Positions 10,654-23,899 of a stretch of 64,000 nucleotides of DNA are shown here, in pieces (the stretch's first letter is position 1; every line of letters begins with the position of its first letter). Both the position numbers and the translations under genes were made by a program. The notes under the pieces are model-generated. The model saw nothing but the letters and a program-made list of their open reading frames with translations, ran no database searches and was not told the DNA's origin. Source of the DNA: Ctenosaura bakeri (lineage: Eukaryota; Chordata; Lepidosauria; Squamata; Iguanidae); contig CAOLHI010004251.1 of NCBI GenBank assembly GCA_948474755.1, positions 1 through 64,000 of the forward strand. The letters are read 5' to 3'.

Positions 10654-13485
10654 CATAGAATCACAGAGTTGGAAGAGACCCCAGGGGCCATCAAGTCCAA
10701 CCCCCTGCTATGCAGGAACACCCATCAAAGCATTCCCAACAGATGGCCATCCAGCCTCTCCTTAAAAACCTCCAAAGAAGGAGACTCTACCACACTCCAC
10801 TGAGGCAGCAGATTCCACTGCCGGACAGCTCTGACAGTCAAAGTTCTTCCTGAGGTTCAAGTGGAATCTTCTTTCCTGCAGCTTGAATCCATTGCTCCTT
10901 GTCCTAGTCTCTGGAGCAACAGAAAACAAGCCCGCTCCTTCCTCAACATGACATCTCTTCAAATATTTAAACATGGCTATCATGTCCCCTCTTAACCTTC
11001 TCTTCTGCAGACTAAACATACCCAGCTCCCTAAGCCATTCTTCATAGGGCATGGCTTCCAGACCTCTTACCATTTTGTCACCCTCCTCTGGACACGTTCC
11101 AGCTTGTCGACATCCTTCTTGAATTGAGGTGCCCAGAACTGGACACAGTATTCCAAATGAGGCCTAACCGATGCAGAATAGAGTGGTACCATTACCTCCC
11201 TCGATCTAGACACCATACTCCTATTGATGCAACCAAGAATCATATTTGCTTTCTTGGCTGCCGCATCACACTGCTGATTCATGTTCAGCTTGTGATCTAC
11301 CAAGACTCCTAGATCCTTTTCACACGTACTGCTATCCAGCCACACGTCCCCCATCCTATACTTGTGACTTTCATTTTTTCTGCCCAAGTGTAAGACCCTA
11401 CATTTCTCTCTTGACATTCATTTTGTTAGCTTTGGTCCAGCTCTCCAATCTGTCAAGGTCATATTGAAATTTGATCCTATCCTCTGGTGTGTTAGCAATT
11501 CCTCCTGGTTTGGTATCATCTGCAAATTTGATGAGCATGCCCTCCACTCCTTCATCCAAGTCATTGATGAAGATGTTGAACAGCACTGGGCCCAGGACAG
11601 AACCCTGTGGCACCCCACTAGTCACTTCCCTCCAGGATGAAAAGCAGCCATTGGTGAGTACACTTTGGGTTCGGTCAGTCAACCAATTACAAATCCAACT
11701 AACAGTAGCCCTCTCCAGCCTGCATTTTACTAGCTTCTTTGCAAGAATGTCATGTGGAACTTTTTCAAAGGACTTACTGAGGTCAAGATATGCTACATCT
11801 ACAGCATTCCCTTCATCTATCAAGCTTGTAACCCTATCATAGAAAGAGATAAGATTAGTCTGGCATGACTTATTTCTGAGAAATCCATGCTGGTTTTTAG
11901 TGATTATGGCATTGCTAAGTAATTACAAACTGATTGTTTAATAATCTGCTCTAGGATCTTTCCCGAAATTGATGTCAGGCTCACTGAGTGATAATTAGGG
12001 TCCTCTTTTTTCCCCTTCTTGAAGATGGGGACGACATTTGCCCTCTTCCAGTCTGCTGGGACTTCTCCTGTTCTCCAAGAGTTCTAAAAGATTATTGCAA
12101 GTGGTTCAGAAATGACTTCTCCCAGTTCTTTTAATATCCTTGGATGTAATTCATCTGGCTCTGGGGACTTGAATTCATCTAATTTAGCCAGATATTCCTG
12201 TACTACTTCTTTACTTATTCTCTGCTGCATTTCCTTTGCTTCCTCACCTGCTCCCCATGCCCGAGTTTGGGTACTTCTATCCTTTTGGGAGAAAACGGGG
12301 GAAAAGAAGGTATTAAGTAGTTCTGCCTTCTCACTCCCCCCCCGTTATTAATTGGTCACCTTCTCCACATAGTGATCCTATCATTTCCTTGTTTTTCCTT
12401 TTGCTATGGACATATCTAAAAAAGCCCTTTTTATTATTTTTGATGTCTCTAGCAAGCCTGAGTTCATTCTGCGCTTTAGCTTCTCTGACTTTCTCCCTAC
12501 ATCTCCTGGCTATTTGCTTGAATTCCCCTTTGGTGGTTTCACCATTCTTCCATTTCCTGTACATGATTCTTTTAACATGTAGCTCAGCTGAGAGTTCTTC
12601 AGTCAACCATTCTGGTTTCTTAGACACCTGCAATTTTTCCTCCTTATTGGCACAGTTTTCAATTGTGCCTTCAGTATCTCACTTTTAAGAAACTCCCATC
12701 CATCATGAACTCCATTCTTTTAGTATTCTTGTCCATGGAATTTCGGCAAGTAACTCCCTAAGTTTAGAAAAATCAGCTTTCTTAAAGTTTAGGATGTGTG
12801 TCTGGCTACACTTGGCTTCTCCTTCCCACTGGATGACAAACTCCAAAATAGCATGGTCACTCCCTCCTAAGGATCCCACCACCTCCACCCCATCAACTAG
12901 GTCATCCCTGTTGGTCAGGATCAGATCTAAAATTGCCTATCCCCTTGTCGTCTCTTCCACCTTCCAGACCATAAAATTGTCTGCTAGGCAAGCAAGGAAC
13001 CTGTTGGACCTTGTGGTCTTTGCAGAATTTGACTGCCAACAAATATCAGGATAATTGAAATCTCCCATTGACACGGCATCTCTCCTTTATGAATGTGTGG
13101 TCATCTGCTCCAGGAAAGCCTCATCCAAGTCCTCAGGCTGACCCAGAGGCAAACCCCTACAATCACATCCCTATTGTTTCTCGCTCCCTTAATTCTCACC
13201 CAGATGCTCTCAACTTGGCTTCCCAGATTTAAGTCATGGATTTCTTCACAGATGAAAACATCCTTGACATATAAAGCTATTTCTCCTCCTTTCTTGTTTG
13301 GTCCATTTCTGTGAAATAAGTTATACCCCCTTATTCCTACATTCCAATCATGAGATTCATCCCACCAGGTTTCGGTGATGCCTATTACATCATATATTTT
13401 TTGTTGTACTAAGAGTTGGAGTCCATCTTGCTTATTGCCCATGCTCTGTGCATTAGTGTAGAAACACTTGTCCTTTCCTTTGTCT
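10654..13485 (-). mobile_element. CR1 LINE, 5'-truncated, with partial EN and RT
   Basis: The 3' end at 10654 shows the catagaatcacagagttggaagagacc signature of CR1. The minus strand then reads from right to left through an APE-type endonuclease part (13485-13080; motifs ITETWWDE and GGEIALYVKD), a linker (12633-12331), and the reverse transcriptase. In the [13 protein letters not shown] is near 11640-11600 and the catalytic FADDT is near 11530. The RT C-terminus extends to about 10860. Several frameshifts and stops make it inactive. Similarity to the copy at 35508-36728 is high, so it is comparatively young. The 5' end breaks within the endonuclease domain. Confidence 0.92.
11067..12888 (-). 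pseudogene. CR1 ORF2 reverse transcriptase (broken)
   Basis: This is the RT core of the CR1 copy. Segments in order on the minus strand are 12888-12703 (SDHAILEF, end of endonuclease), 12633-12331 (linker, KPEWLTEELS), 11823-11398 ([34 protein letters not shown] with the two catalytic Asp) and 11417-11067 ([28 protein letters not shown], a CR1 hallmark). At least three frame changes separate them. The product would copy CR1 RNA into DNA at a nick; this copy cannot. Confidence 0.9.
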
Positions 13486-13790
13486 TCTGTTAGCATTTCA
13501 CCATCTTCCCCACAGACTTGCCCTGGCCATTTCTTTGTTCTTCTTATTCCAAACATAGCCAATAAACCTCTCTTTTTTATTTTTAAATTCTATATCAAGC
13601 CTAGGCTCATTCTGAGTTTTACTCCCTGAAACTTTCTCCCTACAAGTACTGGTGATTTGTGATCCTTTTTGATGATTTCTTCCTTCTTCCGTATCTTGCA
13701 CGTGTCTCTTTTAAACCTCAGCCCATCAGAAAGTTCTTTCTACATTCAGCCTAGTTTCTTTTAGACTCTTCTCACTTTTCTTCTTCACTA
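13486..13790 (-). mobile_element. CR1 fragment B (endonuclease-RT linker region)
   Basis: The minus strand repeats the linker region already present at 12650-12400 (CREKVSGSKTQNEPRL; NKKNKEM). It must come from a separate CR1 copy immediately beyond the truncated 5' end of the younger element. Confidence 0.7.
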
Positions 13791-13799
13791 TCATTATTT

Positions 13800-14210
13800 T
13801 GGGCTTTGGCCGCTCACTGTATCAATTCACCTCTTTTCACCAGGTTGACTATTGCTTTCCTTCTGGGAGAAAACAAAGTGTATATGCAATAATTCCATTT
13901 TCTCTCTGTAACACATTAGCATTTCTCCATATTCCATATTCTCCATATTCACCATGCAGTAGTATCTTCCACTTCCTCTTCTTCCTCTTGTTTTCGAACA
14001 TAGCTGAAGCACTCCCACTTCATTATTTTTAACCTCTTGTAAGCCCGAGTTCATTCTAAGCTTTCGCCCTCCTGACCTTCTCTTTACAAATATTAGGTAC
14101 TTTTCCTTAGTGTTTGATTCCATCTTCTATTTCTTATACAGACCCTTTAAATATCTCAGCTCATCCAAAGGTCCTCAAGCAGATACCATTTTCTTTAGAA
14201 GCTGGACATT
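13800..14210 (-). mobile_element. CR1 fragment C (same linker region, more diverged)
   Basis: A third copy of the linker region. It is recognised by the gggagaaaac and gagttcattctaagctttcg words and by 14040-14170 matching 12460-12600. Frames are lost. Confidence 0.65.
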
Positions 14211-14255
14211 TTCAAATGGTCTGATGCTCTGTCACTGGTAACCCATATACTAACC

Positions 14256-14443
14256 TGTTGTTGTGTGCCTTCAAGTCATTTCTGACTTATGGCAACCCTA
14301 AAGTGAACCTATCACAGGGTTTTCTGGTGCTGAGAGTGTGTGATGTACCCAAGATCAGCCAGTGGGTTTTCATGGCCGAGTGGGGAATCGAACCCTGGTC
14401 TCCAAGGCTGCAGTTCAATGCTCAAACCACTACACCACACTGG
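14256..14443 (-). mobile_element. tRNA-derived SINE, full-length copy
   Basis: The right end, read on the minus strand, is a tRNA-like head (GTGGTGTAGTGGTTTGAGC as box A region; GGTTCGATTCCCC as box B) followed by the gaaaacccactgg and cacactctcagc body. The tail contains cagggtttt, gacttatggcaaccc and tgtgtgccttcaagt and ends in a TTG repeat. The tail resembles that of the 5S-derived SINEs in this window. Confidence 0.85.
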
Positions 14444-14689
14444 TTCTCTATACGAATCTACAGAGACTATTTTAAACAGCAGAGCATGATACAGTTAACA
14501 CATGAAATGGTGCCATCAGCACAGTATTAGGGGACAAAAGTGCAAGGCCCGACTCAATGGAACAGGAGGAGCAGTGCTGGTGTACCACACTTTGAAGTAA
14601 GCAAAGAGAGATTTAGAGATTGCCGTCTAAAGAAAAGAATCTCATAGACCATTAAATCAGGGTTACTAAATTACTAAAATATACCACAG

Positions 14690-15830
14690 GATAGAGCTAG
14701 AAGGGTCTGCAAGAGCCAAATGCATCAACCCCACTGTAACGGAGTAATACACAACTAAGGCACTCCTGGAAGATGCCCATACAACCTCTGTTTAAAGATC
14801 TCCAAAGAAGAGGAGTTACCACCCTCTGAGGCAGCCTATTCCACTGCCAAACAGCATTTTCTGTAAAAAATAAGCCCTTCCTAATACTTAGGTGGAATCT
14901 CTTTTCTTCTAATTTGAATAGGCTGGTTCATGCTATAGTCTCTGGAGCAGAACAAAATAAGCTCCCTCCATCTCCTGTAGCTCTTTCTTTCAGGTAGGTA
15001 AAGATGGCTATCATATCACCTCTCAATCTTCTCTTCTCCAAGCTAAACACAGCTAGGAAAGTAAGATGTTCCTGATAGGGTTTGGTTTCCATATCTTTTA
15101 CCATATTGGTCACTCCCTCTATCACATCAGCTTGCAAATATCCTTTTTGAGCTCTGATGCGCTGAATTGTACACTGATCTGACCAATCAGAATAGAGTAG
15201 TACTGTTGCTTCCCTCGATCTGGACACTTGTACTCTTGTTGATGCAGCTTGGATCTGCACTAGGGGTGTTTTTTTGGGGGGGGGGCTTTAGGAACTGTAG
15301 ACTCATGTAGTCTACTAACATCTCTAGAACTTTTTCAAATGTACTGTTTTCAACCCATCCCATATTTGTGCATTTCATTTTTGCTGCTTAGGTGTTTACT
15401 TTACATTTATCCCTTGTTAGTTTTGGCCCAGTTCTCCAAACTGTTAATGCCATTTTGAATTCTGATCTTGTCCTCCTGGGTATAAGCTGCCCTTCCTAAT
15501 TTGGGGTCATATGCAAAATTAACAAACACAACCTTTATTCCATTATTCATGTCCTTTGTAAAAGTACTGTGCAACACTGGGCCCAGGACAGAACTGTGTG
15601 ACATCCCACTAGTCGTCTCTCTTCAGGATGAAGAGGAAGTATTGGTCAGTATTCTTCAGATTTTTTTCCAGTAACTAGTTACAGATCCACCAGACAATAG
15701 CACTGTCTAGCCCACAATTAACCAGTTTGTTTGCAAGAATATCATGGGAGATCCTGTCAAAGACCTTACTGAGATCAAGATATACTACATCCACAAAATT
15801 CCTCTATCACACTTTGAACTCTATCAAAAG
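14690..15830 (-). mobile_element. Old CR1 LINE fragment
   Basis: A diverged CR1, minus strand. The 3' part starts near 14690 (ggatagagctagaaggg). The RT C-terminal region reads 15260-14928 ([29 protein letters not shown]) and upstream RT reads 15604-15407 (SVLGPVLHSTF; FAYD in place of FADD). A G/T tract interrupts it near 15265-15290. Frames are badly broken. It ends near 15830, next to the candidate PTCHD4 3' end. Confidence 0.85.
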
Positions 15831-15839
15831 AAAACAAAA

Positions 15840-18508
15840 TGCAATATATAATTACACATCTGATAGCGTTTGAGGAGTACATATTTATTGGATTGCAAAA
15901 CCAACTTTTGAAGATGCTAGGGAATCAGGCTGAAAAACCTTTATTTCACATTTATTTTGATATCTTCCTGTACAGTTTCAAAAAGTTCACTAATAATAGC
16001 TTTGGAGGTCTTACCATTAGTTTTGTTACAACTAAAAACAACTTTTTCACCCAAACAAAAATATTTATTTTACTGAAAACAATGGATTTGTCAATACCAT
16101 TGTTCATCTGAATACAAGTCTGGAGGGTGGCTAGTAGCCATTATAGAAAATGGCTTTCACAGTTGCATGCCGATATGCTCATATCTGTCTAGTGTTTCCA
16201 TTCCAAGCCTTCTCTGTTATTCAAATGGAAATTGCCATCTGCAATGACTTTCCAAGTGAAATTATAAGGACAATATTGGGAACAACAGAAGACATTCATG
16301 GAGATTCTAAAAGCAGCTACATTTTAGGAGATACTTCTCCTCAAATATAAATGGTTGAAGAAGGAAAATATATGGGGAGGAAAGAGTTCCCCACAACACA
16401 TCAGAGAAGAGAAAATAGGTCTGTGATAGGCACATATTTTCCATGCAGAACATTATGTATTAAATTCCTGGTATTGCCATTTAAAAGGATATCTGTGCTG
16501 GGAAAGATCTTTGCTTGCAAACCTGGATTGTTATCACCGGTCAGAATAAAGATCAAAATCCAACCATGAGATGCAAAGGTTGACACAGTACAACATTGTA
16601 TGGTATGCAAGAATATGGCTTTGGATCAGGTCATTACTTAATCACAGGCCTTTTACAACACTCGTGTCATGGAGGAAAGGCAGTAACAATAAAGAACTGA
16701 GGGTATGGCTGCAGATGAAGTCTGGATCAGGAGAGGGATCAGCAGAGCACTCTCCTCTCCGTGACTTGCCAGGAGGTGTACACATATTACAGTGGGCCGG
16801 CCAACGCTTTCACTGGAAGGACCTTGAGCACCTCTCGCCCACTTACTAAGCCATTCCTTTCCACCTCAGAGCCTTGCAACACACATTATTTATGTGCCGG
16901 GTGGGGATGTTGAGGAAGACATTATTGAGCTGCCCTCACATGCACAGCCATACACACTGCGAGATACAGTGGCCTGATAACTGGACAGAACTTTTTTTAA
17001 AAAAGAAATTGATAGGACCAACAACCCCCTCCCACATTCCACTTGACATTACACTTGAACAATAATCATAAATATACATAATACATTTCCAGGAAGACAC
17101 TGGTTGTTAACGCAAGGCTAGATTGCATTCAAGAATGCATAAAGTCAACTCTTTCTAAAATGATTTTGGAAAAGAGAAATACGTGGCTTAACTCAGAGTG
17201 AAATTTCACCCTTTTCTGAGTATTATTGGCTCATTCTCTTTCTACTCCTTCTTCTATGCTTCTGAGTATGTATATTTTGTAAGCAAGGACTGTCCTTTTG
17301 TTACAGTATAACTCTATTCTCATGCAGTAAGATACAAATTTACTGCATTAATCTATAGTTCTCAACAGCCGTAAAGCTTTTTTTTTTTTTTTTATCACAG
17401 ACATTCTATCAGGCATCAAACAGCAATGCTTTATAAAAATCAATTTCAAAAGCAGCCTGGTACTTTTATGTTTAATAACTCTGTTTTTTTTCTTATGGCA
17501 AAAAAGCATAGTCAGTGGCTCAGTTTGGCAAAAGAGATGTGAAACACATGCATTTCAGAGAATATTTAAAGAGGAAAAATGATGTTCTTTCTCTTTGAAC
17601 TTCAGGCATGGTGTTTACCACTGCTATGTGCTCAACACTTAAGTCTGGCACAAAAAATGTCCCTGTGCTATATCTATGGAGTATGATCTATTGACACATC
17701 TGCCTGATTAGTATTCTGTGTCTAATGTTGGTACAGATAATATGTAGGAAGCAAAAGGACAGCACTGCAGTAATTATAAGGTAGTACTGCAGTGGTTGAG
17801 ACCTGGATGTTTCACAGAATTCAAGTATACTGTGTTGTAACAATCACTGGTTCTGATGGCCAGTCTAATCACACTGGGAGCACTGTTGAATGACAATTTT
17901 GTAAAAGATAAAGTTTGCTATTAAATTCCTTTTCCATACAGACAGTGCTTACATTGTAGGGAAGTACCGATTTACTTGCTGAACAAATGACACCAGCTTC
18001 AGCTGTGACATATAGATATATAATGGCAGGGAAGGACTTTGAGTAGGGAAGAACTTTGGCTTAGACTGATCAAAAATCTATTTCCCAACTGCATAGGTTT
18101 TAACTCAAACCAGCCTCTAAAATATATGGCCGATATTTTCTTGTTGCCTTCTCCAGGTTGAAACTCTTGTGACCTCTTATTTTCTTTTTAAAAAATTAGT
18201 TACTTAAATCAAAATTATTATTATTATTTGATAAAACTGGCAATAAAAATTACCCTTGCTGATGTGACAGGATTCAAGGAAAGAACAATTCAAGTGTTTT
18301 CTTCCCCCTCCAATCTTTTTCATTTTTACAAATGGTTATTACTTTAACAACACTTTCACCTCCCTCTGTCAAATGCTCCTTTCTTGGGCTTCCTTTGTCT
18401 TGTTTCACATGGGCCAGCGCAAGCAGTGGAGATCTTTACTCTACTTTCCCTGCAGCTCTGTGTAACATTTTTAAGTAATAAAAAGACACACACATGACTG
18501 TGTGACTT
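15840..18508 (-). other. Candidate PTCHD4 3' UTR / downstream sequence
   Basis: About 2.7 kb with no recognisable mobile element, unlike most of the window. It directly follows the PTCHD4 stop codon and ends at a cluster of poly(A) signals. It has AT-rich stretches (ATTT-containing words) and a T tract at 17378-17393. Short open frames at 16150-16849 show no motif. I infer a long 3' UTR; it could be plain intergenic DNA. Confidence 0.4.
15940..16069 (-). terminator. Candidate PTCHD4 poly(A) signal cluster
   Basis: Three minus-strand AATAAA hexamers (16069-16064, 15956-15951, 15945-15940) lie about 2.4-2.6 kb downstream of the PTCHD4 stop codon. No canonical AATAAA was found on the minus strand between the stop and 16069. 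Placement as the 3' end is inference; transcript data would decide. Confidence 0.35.
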
Positions 18509-20568
<2,060 letters not shown>

Positions 20569-20960
20569 CTTTTCACAGAGGTGGCGGGTGGCGCTCGCGC
20601 AAGAAGCCTCAGCAGGAACGCTGCCGCTTCCCTGCTGCTTCAGTTCTGCAGCAGCTTCCTGGTCGCGTGAGCGCCGCGCAAATGTCCTGCCCCTTCCTAC
20701 TGCAGCGCAACCTGGGAATCGCAGGCTAGCACTGAGGCAGGAAGCGCGACCGGCCCGGCTCCCGACGCACTGCACACCAGGAAAGTGTGTGCAGGCCCCA
20801 GGAGCATTGCGCGACCATGCACCATTTTCGGCTTTAAGCTGAAAATGAAAAGGTGTGTGCGCGGTCTGCATCAGGCCCTTGTGTCATGCAGACCGCTCCT
20901 CCCATTTAGACAACGCTCAAGGGGCCCTCTCGCTTTAAAAACGCTGTGCGAAAAGGGCCT
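20569..20960. mobile_element. GC-rich hairpin element (family G), copy 1
   Basis: About 390 bp, strongly GC- and CpG-rich inside AT-rich DNA. The left end CCTTTTCACAGAGG and right end CGAAAAGGGCCT resemble the termini of the elements at 43741 and 50342. It has two internal hairpins: CATTTTCGGCTT/AAGCTGAAAATG (20823-20847; 11 of 12 pairs) and a perfect 11-bp stem GCGGTCTGCAT/ATGCAGACCGC (20861-20896). No transposase. Assignment to the same family as the other two is tentative. Confidence 0.5.
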
Positions 20961-21009
20961 TTGACAAAACAGCTAGTTTAAAACATACACTTTGAAATAG
21001 TATCAGTTA

Positions 21010-21395
21010 TCTAATACATAAAAGTCAAAGTTTGCCTGTTTGTCTGTGTCAGGCAAAGACCTCATATGATTGGCTGCCTGAGAACATTCTATGGAATCCT
21101 GGGGTTTGCAGTTTAGGGAGGAGCCTCTAGAATTCTCAGTCAGAGAGCTCCTGGGCCTGGCTGCTTGCTATGGAGATGAGGACTACAGCAAGGAGGAGGG
21201 CAATGTATTCTCTCAGGAACCCCCTCTCTGTATGTTAATAACTCTGAATCTAGATTGGATTGGGGAATATGGGGCTAAGTTACAGGTACTGGACAAGACA
21301 GTTTGGGGAATTAGAGGCACAGGATCTCAAATCTTTCTAACAAGTATTACCTATGAGAAAATAAAATCCCAGGCAATTCTGGGTATATACGCTAG
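21010..21395 (+). mobile_element. Non-autonomous Helitron, copy 1
   Basis: A 386-bp element inserted between A (21009) and T (21396). It starts TCTAATACATAAAAG and ends CTAG. The 3' hairpin has stem CCCAG (21368-21372) and CTGGG (21379-21383), 12 bases before the terminus. These are Helitron hallmarks: 5' TC, 3' hairpin plus CTRR, A/T target, no terminal repeats. Positions about 21090-21155 match half of the palindromic MITE family M1. There is no Rep/helicase gene. A second copy lies at 28932-29415 in the opposite orientation. Confidence 0.85.
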
Positions 21396-22676
21396 TTTGC
21401 AATAAATATTAAATATGCTTTACAATGTGGTCCTATGCTAGTTTCAGGGCTGGCATCTGTCAAGACTGTTGAGCACCTGCAGCATGTCATGCCCACTCGC
21501 AGGCTAACCTGCGCCAATCACTGGAGGCTCCTGGCTCTACTGCTGCTCCTCTTCCTTGCTCTTACTGCCTTTTTGCCTGCCCAGATCAAGCGAGCCAGCG
21601 AGGAGAGAACAAAGGGGGGAAAGCAGCACCCTCCTCCTTCTCTCCCTCCCTCTCCTTCTGGGAAGTAGTGCTGACTGGACCCAGAGGGAGGGGCAAATGA
21701 GTGGGCAAAAGCAAGGACAAGAAGGTTGAGCCTCTCACGTTTACTGTGGGTTTCTTATCCAAGGATTTTCCCAAGCCTGGAAGGAACACTGGGAATTGAT
21801 TTAATGTGAATGCAGCATGTTTTTCTTTTTAACAGGCCTTTCTTTGACTTTTCACACTTTTCACAGTGAAATGCAGTCCTATGCACACCTACCCAGAAAT
21901 GTGTTCAGTGAGGTTTACTCGCTTGTTACTCATTATTACAGCATATATGAAGGGTTTTGGATGCAAAAATAAAATAAAATAATAAAACAATAAAATAAAA
22001 TAGAATAAAATAAAATAAAATAAAATAATTTGCTTGCTTGATGAATCCTGAAAAATACCAAAGCTGTAACTTTTTTGAAACCCTTCAGGTAGAAAGTTAC
22101 AGTAATGTATCCTAAAAACTGTATCTGCAAAGTAGATTAGTCTGTGTTAACTAATGCCAGAAAAACACGGCAGAAAAGTACAGTTCACACAGCTAAAAGT
22201 ATGTTGAGCATGTGTTTCCATCTTATGAAATTAACATCTTTTTAAATACCTCCTAACAGGAAAGTAGAATTGCAACATATAGGCATAATAAAATGTACTG
22301 CAACAGAGTCAAGTTCTCTTCTTTTTTCACAGCTCTGCATTTTATTTCATATAAAATACACTGCATTTGTTATTTTGTCATATTATGCTAACATCTGAGT
22401 ACAACAGAACTCTTGGTATTTGTAACCTAATGAGTTTTTCTATGAAAGTCCATAATAAAAATTAAAAAGTATTTTTACAAGGCCTATAGGACTGGCCTAA
22501 ATACCCTAACAGCAACAGATCCTACCTACTTCAGCAGTATTAAAGAACATTAAAATCAAGACTCAAAATATGCCGATGAACACCACCCAGACTCTGGAGG
22601 TCCCTCCACAAGAAACAATACAATAGATGGCTAATGTACTTAATGCACGGTTATGCATATTCCCTGACTAACAATA
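21396..22676. other. Non-coding sequence with a pentanucleotide microsatellite
   Basis: No gene was recognised. It contains a (TAAAA)n array at 21966-22029 and a GC-richer patch at 21440-21720 without clear family similarity. Confidence 0.5.
21966..22029. repeat. (TAAAA)n microsatellite
   Basis: About a dozen TAAAA units with small interruptions (ataataaaac, atagaat). Confidence 0.95.
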
Positions 22677-22920
22677 CAGTAGAGTCCCAGTTATCCGACG
22701 CAAACGGGCAGCTGCAGCATCGGATAAGGTCAGATTACCCGGACTCCCACAGCGGCCGCCATTTGGGGGTGTGTTGGGGGGCGGGCCTGGGGCGTGTTGG
22801 GGCGGGCCTGGGGGCATGTCTGGGGCGCGGAAATGCCCACAGCCACGCCCCCAAGCCGTCGCGACACCGGTTAATCCGGAGTGTCGGATTACCGAGCGTC
22901 GGATAACTGGGACTCTACTG
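22677..22920. mobile_element. pogo/Tigger-like MITE, copy 1
   Basis: A 244-bp element flanked by TA on both sides (22675-22676 and 22921-22922). The terminal inverted repeats of about 25 bp are perfect and begin CAGTAGAGTCCCAGTTATCC. The interior is GC-rich, with a secondary inverted pair (gattacccgg / ccggttaatcc region). It has no transposase. TA duplication and the CAGT..CCC..TTATCC-type end are typical of Tigger elements. Confidence 0.9.
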
Positions 22921-23049
22921 TACAACCCTGGGGAATATACCATTTAACAATAGGCCATCACACAGGCCAACTGTAACATACGCAAATTGCTTTCTCCCAC
23001 CCAGGGATTACACAAGTATATATACTCTGTCTCACTTCCATGCCACCAG

Positions 23050-23153
23050 ATCCTCTGAAGATGCCAGCCACAGATGCAGGTGAAACATCAGGAGAAAATA
23101 CTAATAGAACATGGCCTCAAAGCCCAGAAAACCCACAACAACCTATAGCAGAG
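23050..23153 (-). repeat. Interspersed repeat R1 (tgtttcgcc/ggctggcatc type)
   Basis: On the minus strand it carries gtgggttttctgggctttgag, then a tgatgtttcacctgcatctg and gctggcatcttcagagg run. A copy in the other orientation lies at 27703-27860, and a foldback of its first part is inserted in the LINE at 32264-32367. I know this as an abundant squamate interspersed repeat but cannot name its class. Confidence 0.6.
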
Positions 23154-23685
23154 AAGTGTTTCCCGCTTCTTGAAAAATACTGTCATTAGTCTGTCACACT
23201 GATAATAAAATTTATTAAACAGAGAATCAGAATAGACGTCTTACAGATCAAAATAACTGTTCTTATATTTTTACTCCTGTATTAGAGATGTAAATGTATA
23301 ATATAAATGTAAATGTTTTGTGAATATTTGTGAAAATGAAAGAGATCAGATTTAGAAATCAGAAAGGTAAGGACAGTCAAAATCATGAAATAAATAATTT
23401 GAAAGGAAAGAAAAATAATTACCTATATCCATTAACCTAGATAAAGTATTAAAACATAAAGTCAGTGTGATAAAAATCACACTTGCTTTGAAAATACCTA
23501 TAAGATTGCTGCAGGAATAGAAGGTCAGGCTAGATAATTTTTAAAAATGCTTGGCTATGAAAGTCAGCCAGAATTTGTGGATTATGTCTATAACTTGCTA
23601 TGCTTTGTAGAATTAGTCTATGAATTGCAGTGCCTATTTCCATGTTTCATGTACAGCCTAGTTCTTTAGACTTTCTTTGTGTGGG

Positions 23686-23890
23686 TACATCTTCAAGTTG
23701 CCTGTTGATTTTTGGCAACCCCATGAATGTCATAAGATTTTCTCCAGCAAGGAATACTCAGAGGCGGTTTTGCCACTTCCTTCCTCTGAAATACAGCCTA
23801 CAGCAGCTGGTATTCCTTGGCAGTCTCCCATCAAGTACTAACCACAGCTGACTTCCTTAGCTTCCAAGATCAGATGGGATCTGGTGCCTT
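23686..23890 (-). mobile_element. 5S rRNA-derived SINE, copy 2
   Basis: Same architecture and orientation as the copy at 7760-7974. The 5S-like head is at about 23890-23815 (GGAAGCTAAGgaag; AGTACTTGATGGGAG). The body is ggaatactcagaggcgg and the tail cttcaagttgcctgttg. It is more diverged in the head. Confidence 0.8.
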
Positions 23891-23899
23891 TAAGGGTAT

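Noticed and set aside
22634..22943. Opposed open frames of about 90 codons
   Set aside because: They coincide with a palindromic Tigger-like MITE, so each strand mirrors the other.
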